The notes under the pieces were generated by a model, which was given only the letters and a program-made list of their open reading frames with translations, did not search any database and was not told the origin of the DNA. From positions 248,001 through 312,000 of the forward strand of contig CAVXCS010000005.1 in NCBI GenBank assembly GCA_963760375.1: 64,000 nt of DNA. Reading direction: 5' to 3'. A program made the position numbers and the translations under genes. Positions 45,325 to 53,809 of the stretch are shown in pieces (position 1 is the stretch's first letter; each line of letters begins with the position of its first letter). The stretch is from Pelagihabitans sp963760375. GTDB lineage: Bacteria > Bacteroidota > Bacteroidia > Flavobacteriales > Flavobacteriaceae.

Positions 45325-46719
45325 ATGCCTATGAAACAAAGCCCGAAAAACATTGCCATAATCGGTTCAGGATTGGTGGGTTCACTGCTTTCGATCTATC
45401 TAAAACGATTGGGACATGCCATTACGGTCTTCGACCGGCGCCCCGATATCCGAATCATCGAATTCTCCGGTCGGTCGATCAACCTGGCCATGAGCAACCG
45501 CGGTTGGAAAGCCCTTCGGGAGGTGGGTCTCGAGGATGAAATCAAGAAAATAGGGATTCCTTTGGACAAGCGTGCCATGCATTTGGTAGGGCAGCCGGAA
45601 TATTACCAAAAATATGGAAAGGAAGGAGAGGCCATTTGGTCGATATCAAGAGGGGTACTCAACCGAAAGATGGTGGATCTGGCCGAAAAAGAGGGTGTTG
45701 TATTTCGATTTGAAGAAAGGGTTTGGGACATCAACCTACCGGAAGCCAAGATTTATACAGGGGAAACAGAGAAAGGGGAATGGCAGGAGCATCAGTACGA
45801 TATCGTTTTTGGGTGTGATGGGGCCTTTTCCAGGGTAAGGCACAAAATGCAGCGCCGCAGCCGTTTCGATTATTCCCAGGACTTTATCGATGTCGGATAT
45901 AAAGAACTGACCATTCCGCCCAATGAAGATGGCAGCCATAAGCTTGACAAGCATTCGTTCCATATTTGGCCCAGGGGAAATTTCATGTTGATCGCCATGC
46001 CCAATTTGGACGGAAGTTTCACCTGTACCCTTTTTATGCCCTTCGAAGGGGAGGTTTCCTTTGAAAGCATAACCAATAACGAAGAGGCCAAAGCATTTTT
46101 CACCAAGTATTTTCCCAATGTCATGCAGGTGATCGATGACCTCTTGATTTATTTTTTCAAGAACCCCACAAGTGCCATGGTCACCATGAAATGTTTTCCT
46201 TGGACCTACTGGGACAAGGTGGCGCTGGTGGGAGACTCGGCCCATGCGGTGGTCCCTTTTTACGGGCAGGGAATGAACGCCGGTTTCGAGGACATCTATG
46301 AGCTGAATAAGATCATCGATCGATTCGGCGACGATTGGGAACAGATTTTCCGTACCTATGAAAGCGCACGAAAGCCGAATGCCGATGCCATTGCCGAACT
46401 CAGTTACCGCAATTTTATGGAAATGAGCAGCAAAACCGCCAATCCCAAGTTTTTGCTCCAAAAAAAGATTGAAAAACACTTTGCTGCCAAACATCCCGAT
46501 AAATGGATCCCCACTTATTCCAGGGTAACCTTTTCCGATCGACCCTATGCAGAAGCCCTTGCCATTGGCGACGCCCAAGAAGCCATTATGCAGCAAGTGA
46601 TGCAGATGGCCGATATCGAATCAAAATGGGACGGCCCGGAGGTGGAGCGGCAAATCCTGGAATTACTGCAAAGCCATTCCGGTTTTACGGATTTTCCTTT
46701 CCCTAAAAAACAGGAATAA
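45325..46719 (+). CDS. kmo: kynurenine 3-monooxygenase
   Basis: Kmo is an FAD monooxygenase that hydroxylates kynurenine to 3-hydroxykynurenine with NADPH and O2. The 464-residue protein has the FAD-binding GSGLVGSLLSIYLKRLG near residues 14-30. The FDRRPD and RSINLAMSNRG blocks follow, and the GD motif VALVGDSAHAVVPFYGQGMNAGFED lies near 300, here broken into motifs VALVGDSAHA and GQGMNAGFED. The start may be 45325 or the ATG two codons later. It partners with kynU at 41.1 kb in tryptophan breakdown. Its last 57 bp overlap the DUF2834 gene on the other strand. Confidence 0.94.
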   Translation: MPMKQSPKNIAIIGSGLVGSLLSIYLKRLGHAITVFDRRPDIRIIEFSGRSINLAMSNRGWKALREVGLEDEIKKIGIPLDKRAMHLVGQPEYYQKYGKEGEAIWSISRGVLNRKMVDLAEKEGVVFRFEERVWDINLPEAKIYTGETEKGEWQEHQYDIVFGCDGAFSRVRHKMQRRSRFDYSQDFIDVGYKELTIPPNEDGSHKLDKHSFHIWPRGNFMLIAMPNLDGSFTCTLFMPFEGEVSFESITNNEEAKAFFTKYFPNVMQVIDDLLIYFFKNPTSAMVTMKCFPWTYWDKVALVGDSAHAVVPFYGQGMNAGFEDIYELNKIIDRFGDDWEQIFRTYESARKPNADAIAELSYRNFMEMSSKTANPKFLLQKKIEKHFAAKHPDKWIPTYSRVTFSDRPYAEALAIGDAQEAIMQQVMQMADIESKWDGPEVERQILELLQSHSGFTDFPFPKKQE

Positions 46720-47016
46720 GGGAAAACTAAAAGCCAAAGCCACCAAAAAGGTCAAAGGGATAAATACCCACCAATGTCTTATTTTCAGTTTCCGTGCTTC
46801 GTACACCATCCAGATCAGAAAAGTGGCCGCCACGACAGAGATATCGGCATTGATCGACTTTGCGGGCAGGGTGGTTTTGGTAAGTGCCAAAAAATTGCTG
46901 AAGGAGGTGTCCTCGACCTGTAGATAGAACAAGGCATTGAAATACCAGGTGGCCACCAGCCCTGCGATGGCCAGTGACAGCAACATTATTTCCAAAGCGG
47001 TGAATCTTGGTTTCAT
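46663..47016 (-). CDS. DUF2834 family membrane protein
   Basis: This 117-residue protein has three predicted membrane helices (about residues 9-30, 56-72 and 82-103). It carries the typical DUF2834 pattern: IAGLVATWYFNALFY, SINADISVVAATFLIWMVYE and FVALAFSFPLFLFFRE. The function is unknown. It begins at ATG 47016, overlapping the DUF4174 stop by 4 bp (ATGA), so the two genes form an operon. Its end overlaps the convergent kmo gene by 57 bp. Confidence 0.85.
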   Translation of the reverse strand: MKPRFTALEIMLLSLAIAGLVATWYFNALFYLQVEDTSFSNFLALTKTTLPAKSINADISVVAATFLIWMVYEARKLKIRHWWVFIPLTFLVALAFSFPLFLFFRERKIRKTGMALQ

Positions 47017-47447
47017 CGATTATTCCTGATTTCGGCCCTTCGCATGGGCATGCCGTCTATGAGGTCGAATATCTTTTGGGGCGCTACCCCAAAGTCGTTC
47101 CTTAACTTCACCCCACCGTCCTTACCGATCAAAACCACCCCCGAATAGGTCAGCTCTGTGTCTGTATCCTTGTAAACCGCTAAGGCATCCAAACTCGATA
47201 TGGTTTGGTCAAGACCAAACACCTCCTCCGGACTAACCATAAAAATAAGCACGTCACGTTCTTCGAACGCGGTTTTGTTCAATCGTATCGATTCAGCCTG
47301 TGATGTAAAAGCCGACATGTTATGGTCGGGGGCGATCAACAGCAGTATGCGCTGCTTCCACTGATAGTCGCGAAGATGTTTTTGCGCCATGACCTCAGTA
47401 GATTGGAACAAGGTAAAAGATAGCAGAAAAAGGGCAGTGAAGCGCAT
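47013..47447 (-). CDS. DUF4174 family secreted protein
   Basis: This 144-residue protein has a signal peptide (ending STEVMAQ) and a thioredoxin-like DUF4174 domain: HLRDYQWKQRILLLIAPD, FEERDVLIFMVSPEEVFG, SGVVLIGKDGGVKLRND and FDLIDGMPMRRAE. No CxxC redox pair is present, so it is not a disulfide oxidoreductase. The function is unknown. It overlaps the downstream DUF2834 gene by 4 bp. Confidence 0.88.
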   Translation of the reverse strand: MRFTALFLLSFTLFQSTEVMAQKHLRDYQWKQRILLLIAPDHNMSAFTSQAESIRLNKTAFEERDVLIFMVSPEEVFGLDQTISSLDALAVYKDTDTELTYSGVVLIGKDGGVKLRNDFGVAPQKIFDLIDGMPMRRAEIRNNR

Positions 47448-47482
47448 TGGTTTCTTTCATGTTTTTTTTCGAAACTCAAGGT

Positions 47483-47515
47483 AATAAAAAAAGCCATCAC
47501 AACTGCGATGGCTTT
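47483..47515 (-). terminator. terminator after the coiled-coil gene
   Basis: AAAGCCATC / GATGGCTTT (47490-47498 with 47507-47515) has an 8-base loop. On the minus strand it is followed by a T-rich tail. It ends the nif3-coiled-coil operon whose last stop is at 47538. Confidence 0.8.
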
Positions 47516-47537
47516 CCGTGATATGATCGTATCGATC

Positions 47538-48317
47538 TTATAGGTTCGAGAACATCTCGTGCATCTTCGACTGTTCTTCTTCAGCCAAAACCGGATCTAC
47601 CAAGATTCGGCCACTGTGCTCATCGGTGATTATTTTTTTTCTCGAAGCGATTTCCACTTGCACCTGTGGCGGAATGGTGAAGAAAGATCCGCCGGAAGCG
47701 CCTCTTTCAATCGGCACCACGGCCAGGCCGTTCTTCACATTGCTCCTGATCCTTGCATAGGCCTTGACCAAGCGCTCATCGATTTCGTTTTGGTATTTTT
47801 GGGATTGGGCCAACAAGGCTTTTTCCTCTTTTTCGGTTTCGGCCAAGATGGCATCGAGCTCGCTTTTCTTATGCTTGAGATGCGATTCACGCTCTGAGAG
47901 GCGCTCTTTGGTCTCCGATATCACTTCCTTTTTTTGTTCGATCTGTACCTTGAATTCTTTAATGTTTTTCTCGGCCAATTGGATTTCCAGCTCCTGGAAT
48001 TCCAATTCTTTGCTTATCGAATTGAATTCCCTGCTGTTTCGAACATTCTTTTGCTGCTCGGCATATTTTTTGATCAAGGCCTTGGCCTCATCGATGATGT
48101 TCTTTTTGGCGCCAATTTCAAAATTGATGGTCTCCACATCGGTTTTTAACTTGTCCAACCTGGACTTTAGTCCCAAAACCTCATCTTCCAAATCTTCCAC
48201 TTCCAAAGGAAGTTCTCCACGGACATTCCTAATTTCGTCAACCCTAGAATCGATCAATTGCAAATCATACAATGCCCTTAATTTATCTTCTACCGTTAAT
48301 TCTGCTTTTTTTGCCAT
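47538..48317 (-). CDS. coiled-coil protein of the zinc-ribbon (DUF164) family without the cysteines
   Basis: This 259-residue protein has a long antiparallel coiled coil (about residues 10-190, heptads rich in Lys/Glu) followed by the DUF164/zf-RING_7 tail. In the family the tail holds CxxC pairs in a PPQ...GRILV context. Here the tail has ERGASGGSFFTIPPQ and TDEHSGRILVDP, and contains no cysteine at all, so it cannot bind zinc in the normal way. The family is thought to interact with nucleic acid or ribosome components, but function is unproven. It starts three bases after the nif3 stop, indicating an operon. Confidence 0.88.
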   Translation of the reverse strand: MAKKAELTVEDKLRALYDLQLIDSRVDEIRNVRGELPLEVEDLEDEVLGLKSRLDKLKTDVETINFEIGAKKNIIDEAKALIKKYAEQQKNVRNSREFNSISKELEFQELEIQLAEKNIKEFKVQIEQKKEVISETKERLSERESHLKHKKSELDAILAETEKEEKALLAQSQKYQNEIDERLVKAYARIRSNVKNGLAVVPIERGASGGSFFTIPPQVQVEIASRKKIITDEHSGRILVDPVLAEEEQSKMHEMFSNL

Positions 48318-48320
48318 ACA

Positions 48321-49415
48321 CTATAAATAATTGATTGGATTGGTTTGACTTTCCGATAAACGGACTGCAAAATTAGGGATTTTTTCCTTAAGATAATCAA
48401 CTAAAAGATTTTTTGTAAACTGCTCAGTTTCATAGTGTCCGATATCGGCAATCATCATTTCGTTTTCGCCTTGGTAGAATTGGTGGTATTTCACATCGGC
48501 GGTGATGAAAAGTTCTGCCCCTGCTGCCTTTGCGGCACTGATGGCAAAGGCGCCACTTCCTCCCAATACGGCGATTTTATTGATTTTTCGTCCCAATGGA
48601 CGTGAATGCCGGATGCCTTTGGCCCCCATCTTTCGCTTCAGCTGTTTTAGAAAAGTCACTTCTTCAACGGGTATTTCCAGTTGTCCTACCATTCCCATAC
48701 CGATATTTTGATCGGTGTTTTCCAAGGTGAATACCTCATAGGCCACCTCTTCATAGGGGTGGTTCTCAAAAAGGCTTTTCAATATGTTGGCTTGATCGAC
48801 AAAGGAGAAAATCACGTTCAATTGGGTTTCCTTTTCATAATGGGTGGTACCGATCTTGCCTATTACGGGATTCGCATCTTGACCTGGCCTGTAACTGCCC
48901 ACCCCATCGGTTCCAAAACTGCAATGGCTGTAATTGCCGATATGGCCGGCACCAGCCTCGAACAGCGCCTCTTTGAGCGATTCCGCTTTGTCAAGGGGAA
49001 CATAGGTGGTCAATTTTTTGATCGTGCCCTTTTTGGGGATCAAGATTTTGGCCTTTTTAATGCCCAAGACCTCGCAGATTTTGGCATTGACCCCCAGCGC
49101 GGCATTGTCTAGCGCCGTATGCATGCTATAAATGGCGATGTTGTGCTGTATGGCCTTGATCACGACCCTTTCCACATAATTTGCCCCGGTAAGTTTTTTT
49201 AAACCATTGAATATGATGGGATGAAAACTGACGATCAAATTGCATTTGTGGGCGATGGCCTCGTCGATCACCGTTTCCAGGGTGTCGAGGGTAACGAGTA
49301 TCCCGGTAACCTTGGCATCGTGCCGGCCCACCAGGAGCCCCACATTGTCAAAATCCTCGGCCTGGCCCAATGGGGCCAATTTTTCCAGTATATCGGCAAC
49401 TTCTTTTACGTTCAT
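48321..49415 (-). CDS. Nif3-like dinuclear metal centre protein
   Basis: This 364-residue member of the Nif3/YbgI (GTP cyclohydrolase I type 2 homologue) family has an inserted PII/CutA-like domain, giving the long form. Predicted metal-site residues are in LIVSFHPIIFNGLKK, the N-terminal FDNVGLLVG (Asp) and the C-terminal ADVKYHQFY and DIGHYETEQF. The inserted segment between about residues 125 and 250 includes YVPLDKAESLKEALFEAGAGHIG. The frame extends to 49436; the ATG at 49415 is chosen because MNVKEVADILE is the family start. The function is unsettled. A -7 box lies at 49434-49441. Confidence 0.9.
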   Translation of the reverse strand: MNVKEVADILEKLAPLGQAEDFDNVGLLVGRHDAKVTGILVTLDTLETVIDEAIAHKCNLIVSFHPIIFNGLKKLTGANYVERVVIKAIQHNIAIYSMHTALDNAALGVNAKICEVLGIKKAKILIPKKGTIKKLTTYVPLDKAESLKEALFEAGAGHIGNYSHCSFGTDGVGSYRPGQDANPVIGKIGTTHYEKETQLNVIFSFVDQANILKSLFENHPYEEVAYEVFTLENTDQNIGMGMVGQLEIPVEEVTFLKQLKRKMGAKGIRHSRPLGRKINKIAVLGGSGAFAISAAKAAGAELFITADVKYHQFYQGENEMMIADIGHYETEQFTKNLLVDYLKEKIPNFAVRLSESQTNPINYL

Positions 49416-49433
49416 TTGGTTTCGGTAAGATTC

Positions 49434-49441
49434 CAAAGATA
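49434..49441 (-). promoter_or_regulatory. -7 box for the nif3 operon
   Basis: TATCTTTG on the minus strand, 18 bp upstream of the ATG at 49415, matches TAnnTTTG and confirms that start over 49436. Confidence 0.6.
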
Positions 49442-49462
49442 AAATATTATATTTTCGCTCTT

Positions 49463-50470
49463 GTGCAGCTGCTGAGAAAAATAGCTTTTCCGATTTCGTT
49501 GGCCTATGCCCTAGCGGTAGGCCTTAGAAATTATTTTTACGATATGGGCCTCCTCAAATCAAAGGAATACCGTACACCCGTGATTTGTGTAGGCAACCTT
49601 AGCGTAGGTGGCACGGGAAAAACCCCAATGATCGAATATTTGGTCTCAATTTTAAAAAGAAACCATCGAATCGCCGTGCTCAGCAGGGGGTACCGGAGAA
49701 GATCAAAGGGTTTTGTTTTGGCGGATCCCCGTTCGAACGCCGAGACAATGGGTGACGAGCCTTACCAAATCCACTCTAAATTTCCAGAGATTTCCGTAGC
49801 CGTGGATGCCGACCGGCAAGAGGGCATCGAAATTTTGGAGAAAAACATCCGACCGGATGTTATTTTACTCGACGATGCTTTCCAGCACCGAAAGGTAAAT
49901 GCGGGTTTCAACATCTTGTTGACCGCTTATGGCAAACTGTACACCTCCGATTGGTATCTTCCCACGGGCAACCTGAGGGATGGGGCACGACAGGCCAAAA
50001 GGGCCCAATTGATCGTCGTCACCAAATGCCCACCGAACCTGTCGCAAGACGATCGAAATAAAATTCAGGAGGCGCTCAAACCCAAAGCCCACCAAAAGGT
50101 GTTGTTCAGTTGCCTTTCCTATGGGGTCGCTATCAAAGATAATGGGGAAGTCCAACCATTGGATTATTTTGGGGATCGATCTTTGACCTTGGTGACGGGT
50201 ATCGCCGACCCTGCCCCTTTGATTGCCTATCTGCGCCAAGCGGGGCTCAACTTTGAACATGCCCGATTCAAAGACCACCATTATTTTACGAAAAATGAGT
50301 TGGAAACCCTCGGTACTAAACCGTTGGTGATCACCACCGAAAAGGATTTTATGCGTCTTAATGGAAAAATTGAAGGGCTTTTTTATATCCCCGTTTCGCA
50401 TTCATTTTTGGGGAACGATGGGCAAGTGCTCGAACAGATGGTCGGCGATTTTATGAGGCGGGATTCTTGA
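49463..50470 (+). CDS. lpxK: tetraacyldisaccharide 4'-kinase LpxK
   Basis: LpxK phosphorylates the 4' position of the lipid A disaccharide precursor at the inner membrane. The protein is 335 residues from GTG at 49463. The frame is open to an ATG at 49370, but that extension runs over the divergent nif3 start. The family start (QLLRKIAFPISLAYALAVGLRN) corresponds to GTG. The Walker A motif NLSVGGTGKTP lies near residues 47-57, followed by RGYRRRSKGF, GDEPYQIHSKFP and DDAFQHRKV. The N-terminal helix anchors it to the membrane. Its end overlaps the histidine-kinase stop region on the other strand by 20 bp. Confidence 0.93.
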   Translation: MQLLRKIAFPISLAYALAVGLRNYFYDMGLLKSKEYRTPVICVGNLSVGGTGKTPMIEYLVSILKRNHRIAVLSRGYRRRSKGFVLADPRSNAETMGDEPYQIHSKFPEISVAVDADRQEGIEILEKNIRPDVILLDDAFQHRKVNAGFNILLTAYGKLYTSDWYLPTGNLRDGARQAKRAQLIVVTKCPPNLSQDDRNKIQEALKPKAHQKVLFSCLSYGVAIKDNGEVQPLDYFGDRSLTLVTGIADPAPLIAYLRQAGLNFEHARFKDHHYFTKNELETLGTKPLVITTEKDFMRLNGKIEGLFYIPVSHSFLGNDGQVLEQMVGDFMRRDS

Positions 50471-52694
50471 CCTTTTTTTTGTCGAATATATTTTCTCCGA
50501 TTTTCTGGTAAAATATTTCAGGTTTAAAAGGTTTTGTCACAACGTCATCACATCCGGCCGCAAAAAAGCTTTCGAGACTGTCGTCCAGTGAAATTGCGGT
50601 AAGTGCGATGATCGGGATTTCCTTGTCGAACTTTCTGATTTCGATGGTGGCCTCTTCGCCACTGATGCCGGGCATATGGATATCCATTAGAATGGCATCG
50701 TAATTGTTTTCCTTGGCCAATGCGATCGCCTCGGTACCATTGTTGGCAATGTCGCTGGTAATCTCTTTTTTCAGCAACATTTTTTTAGTGATGACCTGAT
50801 TGATCTTGTTGTCTTCAACAATGAGTAAGTGAAGTCCTTTGAATTCATAGTTCTGTTCCGTGATTTCAAAGGGGATATCATCAACAAGACTGTCCTTGCT
50901 CTTTAATTTGAGATCGAAAAAGAATCGGCTTCCCTTGCCCAATTCGCTTTCCAGTTGGATCTGGCTTCCGAACAGTCCCAAGAGGCTCTTCACGATCGTA
51001 AGGCCAAGACCGGTGCCGCCGTATTCGCGGTTGATTTGGATCGATCCTTGTTCGAACCCTTCAAAAATATGTGCTTGCTGTTCTTTTGCGATACCGATTC
51101 CGGTATCTGCCACTTCAAAATAAAGACTGATGTCTTCCTCCACTTTGTTGATCAGTTTTGCGATTACCTTGACTTCTCCGTTTTTGGTAAACTTCAGGGC
51201 ATTGCCTACCAGGTTCATGAAAATCTGTGATAACTTCAAAGGGTCTCCCATGAGGTGGGACGGGATGGCATCATCGTAATCCATTACGATCTTGGTATGG
51301 TTCTCCTTGGCACTTTGTTGCAACGAGTCGATGACCTCTTTCAACACTTTTTTAAGATTGAATTCAATGGCCATTGGTTCCAGTTTATCGGCATCGATTT
51401 TGTTGATATGGAGTATGTCATTGATGAAATTCAATAAATAGTCTCCTGAGAACTTCAAGGCCCTTAAATGCTCTTTTTGGTTTTCGCTCGGGTTCTCCTC
51501 CAGTAATAAATGGGTGAGTCCTGTGACGGCATAGAGTGGCGTCCGCAATTCATGGCTCACCGTGGAAAGGAAGTTGGTTTTAGCTTCCATCGCCTGTACG
51601 GCCGCATCCCTCGCTGCCTGTAATTCATTGTTTTTGGTCTGCAACAGATCATTGGTCTTGAGCTTGATCTGGTTATTGCGATACAATGAAACGGCCAAAA
51701 GTGAGATAATGGTCAAAAATGCGGAAGTTAAGATGGCGGTAATTTCGGATCGGTTGGCCGACTGGCTCAATTCCTCATTTTTTTGTTCGAGACGCTTTAT
51801 TTCGTCGGTAAAAAAGTCGAATTGGATTTTGTCAGCCGTTTTCGCTTCGGTTTTAACTTTTTCCATCGTGAATAGGGAATCCCTTATACTGAGCAGGTTC
51901 CTATTATTGCGAAGGGCCAGGTCGTAACGGCCCATTTTTTCATAAGCCGACGATAACAAACTGTTGGCCTCCCATACTTCGCCAAAAAAATCGTTCTTGA
52001 CCGCCAAATTCAGCGCATTTTCACCGTTTTTGACACTTTCTTCAAAGTTTTCGGTAGCCAGATTCAATTTGGCCATCCCTATGTGCGCCTTGGTGCTCAG
52101 GAACTGTTGCTCAAAAGGATCGGTATTGACAATGAGCGAATTGAAGTTTTTGGAAGCGGCGTCGTATTTTTCAAGGGTCAGATAAATATTTCCCTCCACC
52201 AAAGAAATGTTGTTGAACAAGTTGCGGTCATTGCTCAATTGTTTTGCCTCGCCCAACTGAAAGATGGCTTGAAAATTGTTTCCTGCGCGATACTGTAGAA
52301 CGGCATCCACAAATTTTTGAACGGCATTTCCGTAAGGGTATTCCACTTCCTTGAGCAAGACCTTGGCTCGGTCCCAATAGAACAGGGAGTTTTTCTCCTT
52401 GTCCAATTTCAAATAATAGAGTGCGAATTTGTGGTAAGAATCGATGAGTGATTTGACATCCTCATTTTTTTCGGCCAATTTTGATGCCTTGACCAAGGAT
52501 TCGAGCGCTAGCTCCATCTCATTTCTGTTGCTATAATCCCTTGCCTCGTTGAAATAGGTTTCCACCACTTCTTTTGGGACCGCTTCCTTTTCTATAGGGG
52601 TAGCCTCTTGGGAAAGCAGCGTAAAGGAGCTACCGACGCATACCAAAAAAAGGCAGAACAATAAGCGGTTGATATGTGAGTTAATGGTTCTCAA
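50451..52694 (-). CDS. TPR hybrid sensor histidine kinase/response regulator
   Basis: This 747-residue protein has a signal peptide (about 1-29) and a periplasmic TPR-type helical region (about 35-290). A coiled coil is followed by a membrane helix (about 322-342). The kinase has His381 (VSHELRTP), N box GDPLKLSQIFMNLVGNALKF, G1 DTGIGI and G2 GGTGLGLTIVK. A receiver domain carries phospho-acceptor Asp671 (ILMDIHMPG) and Lys in VTKPF. No DNA-binding output domain is attached, so it probably passes phosphate on to another protein. It starts with TTG overlapping the GAPDH stop (TTGA), so it is translationally coupled to that gene. The signal is unknown. Confidence 0.93.
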   Translation of the reverse strand: MRTINSHINRLLFCLFLVCVGSSFTLLSQEATPIEKEAVPKEVVETYFNEARDYSNRNEMELALESLVKASKLAEKNEDVKSLIDSYHKFALYYLKLDKEKNSLFYWDRAKVLLKEVEYPYGNAVQKFVDAVLQYRAGNNFQAIFQLGEAKQLSNDRNLFNNISLVEGNIYLTLEKYDAASKNFNSLIVNTDPFEQQFLSTKAHIGMAKLNLATENFEESVKNGENALNLAVKNDFFGEVWEANSLLSSAYEKMGRYDLALRNNRNLLSIRDSLFTMEKVKTEAKTADKIQFDFFTDEIKRLEQKNEELSQSANRSEITAILTSAFLTIISLLAVSLYRNNQIKLKTNDLLQTKNNELQAARDAAVQAMEAKTNFLSTVSHELRTPLYAVTGLTHLLLEENPSENQKEHLRALKFSGDYLLNFINDILHINKIDADKLEPMAIEFNLKKVLKEVIDSLQQSAKENHTKIVMDYDDAIPSHLMGDPLKLSQIFMNLVGNALKFTKNGEVKVIAKLINKVEEDISLYFEVADTGIGIAKEQQAHIFEGFEQGSIQINREYGGTGLGLTIVKSLLGLFGSQIQLESELGKGSRFFFDLKLKSKDSLVDDIPFEITEQNYEFKGLHLLIVEDNKINQVITKKMLLKKEITSDIANNGTEAIALAKENNYDAILMDIHMPGISGEEATIEIRKFDKEIPIIALTAISLDDSLESFFAAGCDDVVTKPFKPEIFYQKIGENIFDKKKVKNPAS

Positions 52695-53701
52695 ACAAAT
52701 CTTTTATCAATTAGAAGGTTGATCAGATCAATGATCCTACTGCTATAGCCGGTTTCATTGTCGTACCAACCGATAATCTTCACCATTTTACCGATTACCG
52801 ACGTCATCTGAGAATCAAACGTACAAGAGTGGCAACTATTGTTCAAATCAATCGAAACTATGGGGTCTTCGGTGTATAAAAGTATGTTTTTCAATTCTTT
52901 GTGCGATATTCTCTCAAAAGTATCATTTATTTCTTTTATTGAGGTAGCCCTTTTCACATTAAATGTAATATCGGTCAGCGAGCCGTTGGGAACGGGCACC
53001 CTGATACCACAGCCCCCGATCACCTCCGAAAGTTCCGGGAATATTTTGGTCAGGGCCTTCGCAGCACCCGTGGTCGTAGGAACTATGGATAAAGCCGCGG
53101 CCCTTGCCCTGCGAAGATCGTGGTGGGGTTGATCGTGCAGGCTTTGATCCGATGTGTAGGAATGAATGGTCGTGATGTAGGCCTGTTCAATACCACATAG
53201 GTCATTGATCACCTTGATCATCGGTGCTGCATTGTTGGTGGTACAGGAAGCATTGGAGATGATATCGTCCTCTTTGCCTAATATATCATGGTTGATGCCA
53301 AGAACGACCATTTTAATAAATTCGTCTGACGGGGGAGCTGTCAGGATTACTTTTTTCGCTCCATTTTTCAAATGGTGCCCTAAAATATCCCGGGCCTTGA
53401 ATTTCCCGGTAGCTTCAATAACCACGTCGACTCCATACGGTTTCCAGTTGATCGATTCTGGTCGGTTGTGGTTCATCAAGGCGACCTCGTGCCCATTTAC
53501 AATGAGGTGCGATTGGTTTGACGTTACCGTTCCCTGAAAAACGCCATGGATGCTATCGTATTTCAAAAGGTGCGCCAATGTGCGGGCATCAGCCAGATCA
53601 TTGATGGCCACAACGTTCAAATGGGGATGTGCCTGCAGCAGTCTGAAAAGCGTACGACCTATTCTTCCAAAACCGTTGATACCAATATTTATTTTTTTCA
53701 A
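52691..53701 (-). CDS. glyceraldehyde-3-phosphate dehydrogenase, type I
   Basis: This 336-residue GAPDH oxidises glyceraldehyde 3-phosphate with NAD(P)+ and phosphate. The Rossmann motif INGFGRIGR (residues 7-15) and the catalytic Cys of NASCTTN are present, with His in TTIHSYTSDQ and the phosphate-site loop DLRRARAAALSIVPTTTGAA. The residue after SCTTN is Asn, while most glycolytic GAPDHs have Cys there (SCTTNC). It starts with TTG at 53701 and ends overlapping the hybrid kinase start by 4 bp. The unusual pairing with a sensor kinase suggests a specialised or second GAPDH copy. Confidence 0.92.
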   Translation of the reverse strand: MKKINIGINGFGRIGRTLFRLLQAHPHLNVVAINDLADARTLAHLLKYDSIHGVFQGTVTSNQSHLIVNGHEVALMNHNRPESINWKPYGVDVVIEATGKFKARDILGHHLKNGAKKVILTAPPSDEFIKMVVLGINHDILGKEDDIISNASCTTNNAAPMIKVINDLCGIEQAYITTIHSYTSDQSLHDQPHHDLRRARAAALSIVPTTTGAAKALTKIFPELSEVIGGCGIRVPVPNGSLTDITFNVKRATSIKEINDTFERISHKELKNILLYTEDPIVSIDLNNSCHSCTFDSQMTSVIGKMVKIIGWYDNETGYSSRIIDLINLLIDKRFV

Positions 53702-53809
53702 ACCAATGGTCTTTTTATGGGTGTGATGAGCCTTGGTGGTGTTCCAAAAGCACTGGCTTTGGTGGTCTCGTGTTCGTGTACGCCTCGGCAGTTGGTTAAA
53801 AAACCCGGC

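Noticed and set aside
49370..49462. A 31-codon N-terminal extension of LpxK
   Set aside because: It overlaps the divergent nif3 promoter and coding start, and the family N-terminus begins at GTG 49463.
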